Origin: Diplosphaera chodatii
Lineage: Eukaryota > Chlorophyta > Trebouxiophyceae > Prasiolales > Stichococcaceae
Direction of reading: 5' to 3'
Length of the DNA: 64,000 nt
Assembly: GCA_032358165.1 (NCBI GenBank)
Contig: JAALGY010000022.1
Location: 229,147-293,146 of the forward strand
Shown here: piece after piece, positions 61,501 through 64,000 of the stretch
Position numbering within the stretch: position 1 is the stretch's first letter
Layout of the letters: each line of letters begins with the position of its first letter
The notes under the pieces: model-generated
What the model saw: the letters and a program-made list of their open reading frames with translations, nothing else
Databases searched by the model: none
Told to the model about the DNA's origin: nothing
Translations under genes and position numbers: made by a program

Positions 61501-64000
61501 CCCCACCTCCACTGCCTACAACGCTGGCTTTGTGACTGTCTTGTCGGGCAAATTGGACCTGGGCAACCTGCAGAGTGCTGCTCGTCTGCTGTTTAGCCAG
61601 CAGGAGGTGAGCAGCCTGTGCTTTGGTGCCTTCCTCTTTGCAACAGATATGTATGCATTACGAGCGCGTGAGCTGCGTCTCATGCAGCTATGTGGTGTCA
61701 CCTGCAGATTCTGCGGACCTACTTTGTGCTCGAGTCTGGCATGCCAGCTCAGCGTGTTGAGCCGTTCCTGGGTCACAGAGATTACCTGCAAGTGCAAGAC
61801 CACTCTCAGGCCACAGGGCAGCTCGTTGAGAAGATGGATGGCAACTTCACAGTGTCATCAGGTGTGCAGCACACGCGTGTGGACAGCTCTTACCAGGTCC
61901 TCCGAGGCACGGAAGGGGCCTTTTGTCACCCTTGTGACATTCGCAATCAGCTGCAGACATGCGTGCTATGGCTGCAGGATCATATCTGCAGCATCAGCTG
62001 GCAGAGTTCTGGGCACAGCCCATCAACCTACTGGCGCCGCAGCCCCATCGCTTTGAGGTCAGTGTTTCCTCCGCCCACTGTTGTGGGCATGCCTGAAAAT
62101 CAGCTTGTTAGCTATGGACCTTCTCATACAACATATGTTACACTTGCTCCTACGCAGGTCTGGGTCGTCAGCGCATCGCAGTGCCTCCTGCTGGCATCCA
62201 TGCACCACGCGTTCACGGACGGCTGGACGGTGGGGCTGCTGCAGCGCCAGCTGGCGGAGGCGTACGCTGCGCTGGCTGCGGGCGGAGCGCCGGCCTGGGG
62301 GCCCCCGGCCGTGCAGTACCGCGACGTGGCCGCCTGGCAGCGGGAGCACCTGCAGGGCGCGGCGCTTGACGAGCAGCTGGCCTGGTGGCGGGGCGCGCTG
62401 GCGGGGGCGCCGCCGCTGCTGGCGCTGCCCTGGGACACCGCGCGGCCGGCGGTCGCCGGCCACGCGGGCGTCGCCGCCCCCGTGCAGCTGGACGCCGCCG
62501 CTGCCGCCGGCCTGCGCCGGCTGGCCGCCGCGGAGCAGACCACGCTGTTCGTGGTGGTGCTGGCCGCGGTGCAGGCCGTCCTGGCGCGGCTGTCGGCCCA
62601 GGAGGACGTGGTGGTCGGCACGCCCTATGCAAACCGCGCCCAGGAGGAGGTGCAGTCTCTGGCTGGCTGCCTGGTCAACACCCTGGCGCTGCGCACGGAC
62701 CTCAGCGGCGACCCGAGCTTCCAGCAGCTGCTGGCCCGCGCCAAGGCCACCGCGGCCGAGGCCTTCCAGCGCGCCGACGCGCCGTTTGCCAGCGTCGTCA
62801 GCGCCCTCAAGCTCGACCGCTCTGCAGCATACAACCCAGTCTACCAGGTGCGGCCACTGCTCGGCAAGTCATCTTTCTGCAGCAACTCGCTACAGCTACT
62901 TCAACATACTAGCTGCTTATTGCAACAATGTCTATTCAGGGTGCATTATAGATTGCTGGCTGCAGATGCGAGCCTTGTCTCGAGTTCATGCTTCAACATT
63001 GACTCCGTTCTATGTAGGTGCTTCTGACAGTCGAAGACGATGTGTCAGCTGACAGCGGCACCCCGGCAGCGGGCGAGGACCTTGCCTGGCAGCCACTGGA
63101 GCTCAGCACAGGCAGCGTTGTTCAGACGGATGTGGACATCCGTCTGACGGGTGGTGCAAGGTGACAACCTGCTGGGCTTGTTGAGTATGTTGCATGCTGA
63201 TTCGGTGCAATATCAGGTACTTGCACTGTAGTGAGGCGATGCTCAGTTGCCCTTTACTCATATTTGCAGTGGCCAGCTTGGCGGAGAGGTCGTCATCTCG
63301 GCGGCACTCGGCAGCGCAGACACTGCGCGGCGCATGTCACAGCGGCTCTGCAGCCTGCTTGCGGCTGTGGCAGCCCGTCCTGCGGCCAGGCTCAGCGAGC
63401 TGGACCTGCTTTCCCCAGAGGAGCAGCAGACTGTGCTACAAACCTTCAATGACACCGCTGGGTCCATGCCTACGCTCTGTGTCCAGCAGCTGTTTGAGCG
63501 CCAGGCGGCTGCTACGCCACATACAGCCTGCCTCATCGACAGTGCCACTGGCAGCAGCCTCACATATGGCGAGGTCAACGGGGCAGCAAACTGCCTTGCT
63601 CGGCACCTGGTGGGCGCTGGCATTGGCGAAGACATCCCTGTGGCGGTGATGATGGACAAGTGCTTTGAGGCATACATCGCATTGATCGCCATCCTGAAGG
63701 CTGGAGGTGAGTCATCGTTGCGTCCGTAGACTGTCACAACATGACGATGTTGCTCTGTGTAGGGCTAATGCTCAGGGAAGTGGGACAACCTCTAGTGGCA
63801 TGATAGCCGTCACACCCACACGATTGCTTTTTATCTGCAGGCTGCTACCAGCCCATCGACCACACACTGCCTGCAGCACGTGTTGCAGAGGTGCTGCAGC
63901 AGTCTGGCGCCCGGGTCCTGCTCGTCAGCCCAGCTCTGGCCGCTATCCAGGACAGTCTGCCATCAGTGGAGGCGTTTGTAGCAGAGCCAGATTGGCGCCA
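1402..64000 (+). CDS. Giant multimodular non-ribosomal peptide synthetase, 3'-partial, about 165 exons
   Basis: This gene encodes an assembly-line enzyme that activates amino acids as adenylates (A domains), tethers them to a phosphopantetheine arm (T domains) and joins them (C domains). The order is A-T, then twelve C-A-T modules, then C and a partial A. The start ATG at 1402 is chosen because it is in frame with A1, has A at -3, and follows an in-frame TGA at 1387. The N-terminus is about 65 residues rich in Ser, Gly and Asn, with no signal peptide or membrane segment, so a cytosolic enzyme is likely. Hand splicing gives 165 exons and about 14,460 codons in phase. Most introns are GT-AG and eleven look GC-AG. 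Exon coordinates are listed under each module. No terminal thioesterase, reductase or terminal C domain is reached before 64000. The exon model is manual, so single splice sites may be wrong, but the + strand, the domain order and the continuity are well supported. Automated gene callers may split it into several genes. Confidence 0.9.
4665..9708 (+). other. Module 2: C2-A2-T2
   Basis: Exons: 4665-4799, 4886-5051, 5151-5230, 5350-5769, 5875-6141, 6376-6506, 6628-7067, 7209-7490, 7611-7858, 7979-8117, 8252-8330, 8420-8662, 8810-9086, 9201-9356, 9460-9708 (1104 codons). C2 is beta class with HHSITDG at 5398-5418. It is the most divergent C domain: the usual VVGTPYANR is [10 protein letters not shown] near 5910. 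A2 (from about 6839) is family 2, with [56 protein letters not shown] and LPNGK at 9086. Its hand-aligned code is DMLMNGTCI. T2 reads GGTSL instead of GGNSL, but keeps the attachment Ser (9472-9474). Two introns look GC-AG (5231-5349, 8663-8809). The exon pair 440+282 bp in A2 is fused to 722 bp in A8 and A10. Confidence 0.87.
9816..14567 (+). other. Module 3: C3-A3-T3
   Basis: Exons: 9816-9950, 10062-10292, 10396-10812, 10945-11217, 11340-11479, 11594-12033, 12183-12419, 12542-12679, 12797-13087, 13217-13295, 13412-13931, 14057-14212, 14325-14567 (1100 codons). C3 is alpha class, with a complete HHSITDG at 10441-10461 and [11 protein letters not shown]3 (from about 11802) is family 2, with [53 protein letters not shown] and LRNGK at 13931. 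The hand-aligned code DVLFSGIVC is shared with A5 and A7. The intron 12680-12796 splits the GAT codon of the substrate-anchoring Asp as G|AT. T3 has VGGNSL, with Ser at 14337-14339. The 520-bp exon equals the 243+277 bp pair of A2, so the intron before FFGR is absent here. Confidence 0.88.
14699..18984 (+). other. Module 4: C4 (altered motif)-A4-T4
   Basis: Exons: 14699-14833, 14950-15174, 15306-15722, 15836-16108, 16218-16345, 16449-17136, 17253-17516, 17635-17773, 17868-18189, 18318-18984 (1086 codons). C4 is alpha class, but its catalytic motif is HHSITDY (15351-15371), with Tyr (TAC 15369-15371) in place of the usual Gly. The His-His and Asp remain, so activity may be altered rather than lost. 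A4 (from about 16663) is family 1, with [49 protein letters not shown] and [12 protein letters not shown]. Its code DGMIAGCVM is the same as A1. The A7 motif here reads GTGDV where others have RTGD. T4 has MGGNSL, with Ser at 18760-18762, and is not separated from A4 by an intron. The intron 15723-15835 looks GC-AG. A4-T4 begins the first copy of the 9.4-kb duplication. Confidence 0.87.
16449..25405 (+). repeat. Tandem duplication copy 1 (A4-T4-C5-A5-T5-C6)
   Basis: This block matches the next one (25754-34833) domain by domain and, from C5 to C6, exon by exon with identical lengths. The spacing is about 9305 bp at A4/A6, about 9410 at the C5/C7 core exons and 9431 at C6/C8. The unit begins at an A domain and ends in a C domain, so it is an (A-T-C) pair, not a (C-A-T) pair. 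The left edge is set by where C4 stops resembling C6. The right edge is less sharp because C6 and C8 remain similar to the end of the C domain. Confidence 0.8.
19071..23909 (+). other. Module 5: C5-A5-T5
   Basis: Exons: 19071-19205, 19344-19506, 19620-19699, 19808-20224, 20347-20619, 20726-20877, 21003-21442, 21562-21798, 21912-22049, 22174-22464, 22583-22661, 22766-23285, 23373-23528, 23661-23909 (1110 codons). C5 is beta class with HHCITDG at 19853-19873. Its linker to A5 ([14 protein letters not shown], then TFNHTAG) is shared only with C7. A5 (from about 21214) is family 2 with the A3/A5/A7 code DVLFSGIVC, and it repeats the intron that splits the anchoring Asp codon (22050-22173). T5 has VGGNSL, with Ser at 23673-23675. 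The intron 23529-23660 starts GCGAGT, a GC donor. Every exon length is identical to module 7, its duplicate, so both modules should use the same amino acid. Confidence 0.88.
24019..28333 (+). other. Module 6: C6-A6-T6
   Basis: Exons: 24019-24153, 24258-24488, 24602-25018, 25133-25405, 25519-25655, 25754-26441, 26557-26820, 26927-27065, 27214-27535, 27667-28333 (1091 codons). C6 is alpha class with an intact HHSITDG (24647-24667). It is nearly identical to C8, including three introns, up to the exon end at 25018. A6 (from about 25968) is family 1 and very close to A4, with [40 protein letters not shown] and [12 protein letters not shown]. The hand-aligned code is DGMISGCVI, differing from A4 at two positions (A to S and M to I), so the substrate may be the same or slightly different. 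T6 has MGGNSL, with Ser at 28109-28111. A6-T6 opens the second copy of the tandem duplication. Confidence 0.88.
28464..33339 (+). other. Module 7: C7-A7-T7
   Basis: Exons: 28464-28598, 28731-28893, 29028-29107, 29218-29634, 29747-30019, 30108-30259, 30396-30835, 30997-31233, 31351-31488, 31614-31904, 32024-32102, 32207-32726, 32813-32968, 33091-33339 (1110 codons, exon-for-exon the same lengths as module 5). C7 is beta class with HHCITDG at 29263-29283. The C7 417-bp exon differs from that of C5 at only a few bases by eye. A7 (from about 30607) has the code DVLFSGIVC. The TAG seen just inside the exon at 30997 is out of frame after splicing. T7 has IGGNSL, with Ser at 33103-33105. The intron 32969-33090 uses the same GCGAGT donor as module 5. 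The intron 30836-30996 carries a hairpin insertion that module 5 lacks. Confidence 0.88.
30885..30915. repeat. Perfect 13-bp inverted repeat inside an A7 intron
   Basis: CAGAAAGGCGGTT (30885-30897) and its exact reverse complement (30903-30915) are separated by the 5-base loop CACAA. The hairpin sits in the intron 30836-30996. The matching intron of the duplicate module (21443-21561) has the same ends but lacks this sequence, so it arrived after the duplication. It could be a small foldback insertion or the footprint of a mobile element. It has no coding content and no obvious target-site duplication. Confidence 0.75.
33450..37944 (+). other. Module 8: C8 (altered motif)-A8-T8, chimeric
   Basis: Exons: 33450-33584, 33689-33919, 34033-34449, 34561-34833, 34940-35076, 35191-35912, 36023-36270, 36404-36542, 36648-36729, 36833-37075, 37165-37441, 37567-37944 (1094 codons). 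C8 is alpha class and nearly identical to C6, but its motif is HHSITDV (34078-34098). A single GGC-to-GTC change replaces the Gly. A8 (from about 35402) is family 2, with [19 protein letters not shown] and FAQIGGEA, but IYGPSE rather than YGPTE. Its hand-aligned code is DMLTQGICI. T8 (LGGNSL, Ser 37729-37731) is of the type that otherwise follows family 1 A domains ([18 protein letters not shown]), so the A8-T8 joint looks recombinant. The 722-bp exon is the sum of the 440 and 282 bp exons of A2. Confidence 0.87.
38057..42459 (+). other. Module 9: C9-A9-T9
   Basis: Exons: 38057-38191, 38303-38474, 38556-38635, 38761-39168, 39282-39554, 39682-39812, 39923-40613, 40720-40980, 41105-41240, 41355-41676, 41793-42459 (1092 codons). 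C9 is beta class with HHAITDG at 38806-38826. It is closest to C12: both have a 408-bp core exon and a [15 protein letters not shown] segment. A9 (from about 40137) is family 1 by framework but has a different pocket: [32 protein letters not shown]. The hand-aligned code is DALTTGAVL, unlike the other family 1 domains. Its A7 motif reads RSGDL instead of [17 protein letters not shown] leads without an intron into T9, which reads TGGNSL (Ser 42235-42237). The last intron (42460-42622) looks GC-AG. Confidence 0.87.
42623..47193 (+). other. Module 10: C10-A10-T10
   Basis: Exons: 42623-42757, 42859-43021, 43144-43223, 43314-43730, 43866-44138, 44295-44446, 44537-45258, 45395-45642, 45751-45968, 46078-46320, 46421-46697, 46801-47193 (1107 codons). 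C10 is beta class with HHAITDG at 43359-43379, and resembles C5 and C7. A10 (from about 44748) is family 2, with [66 protein letters not shown] and LPNGK. The hand-aligned code is DLLINGAVI. Two introns have been lost: the 722-bp exon equals 440+282 and the 218-bp exon equals 139+79. The intron 46321-46420 uses the same GC donor context (CAGAG then GCAAG) as module 2. T10 has LGGNSL (Ser 46963-46965) in a single 393-bp exon. Confidence 0.88.
47344..51679 (+). other. Module 11: C11-A11-T11
   Basis: Exons: 47344-47478, 47585-47815, 47923-48339, 48458-48730, 48845-48984, 49095-49782, 49900-50163, 50273-50411, 50555-50876, 51016-51679 (1091 codons). C11 is alpha class with HHAITDG at 47968-47988. 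It is the only alpha domain in the right half of the window, and it follows T10, whose linker is of the alpha-associated type. A11 (from about 49309) is family 1, with [51 protein letters not shown] and [12 protein letters not shown]. The code DGMIAGCVM equals A1, A4 and A12. T11 has MGGNSL, with Ser at 51458-51460. Its exon set matches module 6 almost length for length (140 for 137 and 664 for 667), so the two are related by duplication. Confidence 0.88.
51781..56220 (+). other. Module 12: C12-A12-T12
   Basis: Exons: 51781-51915, 52007-52160, 52279-52358, 52505-52912, 53018-53290, 53407-53537, 53642-54329, 54445-54708, 54827-54965, 55068-55389, 55557-56220 (1086 codons). C12 is beta class with HHSITDG at 52550-52570. 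It is the sister of C9, sharing the 408-bp core exon and the [12 protein letters not shown] segment. A12 (from about 53856) is family 1 with the code DGMIAGCVM. With A11 it predicts two identical residues in a row. The [13 protein letters not shown] core follows a split Lys codon (AA|G) where the other family 1 domains except A1 have Arg. T12 has MGGNSL, with Ser at 55999-56001. The intron 52913-53017 looks GC-AG. A12 and A11 share long near-identical exons (for example FDGSIMDIW to MITPSQFQ), which suggests recent duplication or gene conversion. Confidence 0.88.
56313..61342 (+). other. Module 13: C13-A13-T13, divergent
   Basis: Exons: 56313-56447, 56560-56719, 56822-56901, 56998-57156, 57272-57802, 57920-58053, 58174-58474, 58594-58680, 58794-59073, 59172-59318, 59423-59565, 59663-59802, 59902-59982, 60073-60371, 60492-60709, 60851-61003, 61109-61342 (1094 codons). 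C13 is beta class with HHAVTDG at 57043-57063. It lacks the standard intron before the VVGTP motif and has a private intron (57157-57271) just before TDYAAW. A13 (from about 58382) is an outlying family 2 domain with several private introns. It has [62 protein letters not shown] and LANGK. The hand-aligned code is DMLGEGLVI. T13 has LGGNSL, with Ser at 61121-61123. The intron 58054-58173 is best read as GC-AG. Confidence 0.85.
61472..64000 (+). other. Module 14 (partial): C14 and start of A14
   Basis: Exons in the window: 61472-61606, 61708-61861, 61978-62057, 62158-62847, 63018-63160, 63270-63706, 63841-64000 (continues). C14 is beta class with HHAFTDG at 62203-62223. It is the sister of C13: both read [18 protein letters not shown] and [12 protein letters not shown]. 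The 690-bp exon equals the 417+273 pair of the other modules, so that intron is gone. It is conspicuously richer in G+C than any neighbour, by eye above 70 percent. A14 begins near 63478 ([15 protein letters not shown]) and is family 2, with [13 protein letters not shown] and then [14 protein letters not shown]. This resembles A3, A5 and A7 more than A2. The window ends before the specificity pocket, so no code can be read. Confidence 0.87.

Noticed and set aside
1402..64000. Several adjacent smaller NRPS genes rather than one
   Set aside because: No start, stop, terminator-like gap or release domain is found between modules. Each T-to-C junction is an ordinary intron of about 100-160 bp with the phase preserved. 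Only transcript data could overturn this.
1402..64000. Bacterial contamination, since the domains are of bacterial NRPS type
   Set aside because: The many phase-consistent spliceosomal introns, conserved between modules, exclude a bacterial gene.
1402..64000. Polyketide synthase or hybrid domains
   Set aside because: No ketosynthase, acyltransferase or ketoreductase motifs were seen; all non-A, non-T regions read as condensation domains or their linkers.
1..64000. CRISPR arrays, tRNA or rRNA genes, transposase genes
   Set aside because: No short regular repeat-spacer array, cloverleaf or ribosomal sequence, and no transposase or reverse transcriptase motifs were recognised on either strand.

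Overview
The window holds one thing: the 5' end and most of a giant, intron-dense non-ribosomal peptide synthetase (NRPS) gene on the + strand. It starts at an ATG at 1402 and runs off the right edge at 64000 in mid-domain. Bases 1-1401 are upstream sequence with no gene I can support. The gene looks nuclear and eukaryotic. Coding blocks of about 80-720 bp are separated by introns of roughly 100-190 bp that mostly begin GT and end TGCAG/GCAG. Exons are GC-rich and introns less so. That style fits a green alga (chlorophyte, perhaps trebouxiophyte), but the host assignment is inference.

I tracked the reading frame by hand across the window. The model has 165 exons (the last cut by the window edge) and 164 introns. 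Every exon junction closes in phase with no in-frame stop, giving about 14,460 codons in the window. The order is A-T (module 1), then twelve complete C-A-T modules (2-13), then C and the start of A (module 14). Module starts are 1402, 4665, 9816, 14699, 19071, 24019, 28464, 33450, 38057, 42623, 47344, 51781, 56313 and 61472. No epimerase, methyltransferase, reductase or thioesterase domain is present, so product release must be encoded beyond 64000 or elsewhere.

The adenylation (A) domains fall into two families. Family 1 (A1, A4, A6, A9, A11, A12) carries an SLPKCP-type segment (SLPKSP in A1). Family 2 (A2, A3, A5, A7, A8, A10, A13, A14) carries an MDK-type segment. Hand-aligned specificity residues suggest A1, A4, A11 and A12 share one substrate, that A6 is nearly the same, and that A3, A5 and A7 share a second. 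The remaining domains look individual. The condensation (C) domains also form two classes, alpha (C3, C4, C6, C8, C11) and beta (the rest), separable by sequence and by intron layout. The C class always matches the thiolation (T) domain just upstream, not the A domain downstream. This points to A-T-C, rather than C-A-T, as the unit that was shuffled.

The history is partly readable. A block A-T-C-A-T-C of about 9.3-9.4 kb (16.4-25.4 kb) is tandemly repeated at 25.7-34.8 kb, with near-identical exons and some near-identical introns. Exon lengths recur exactly between modules (135, 273, 417, 440, 688, 322 bp), and where an intron is missing the exon length is the exact sum of the two it replaces. 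The array therefore expanded as intron-containing DNA and later lost individual introns. Two condensation domains (C4, C8) have lost the glycine of the HHxxxDG motif.
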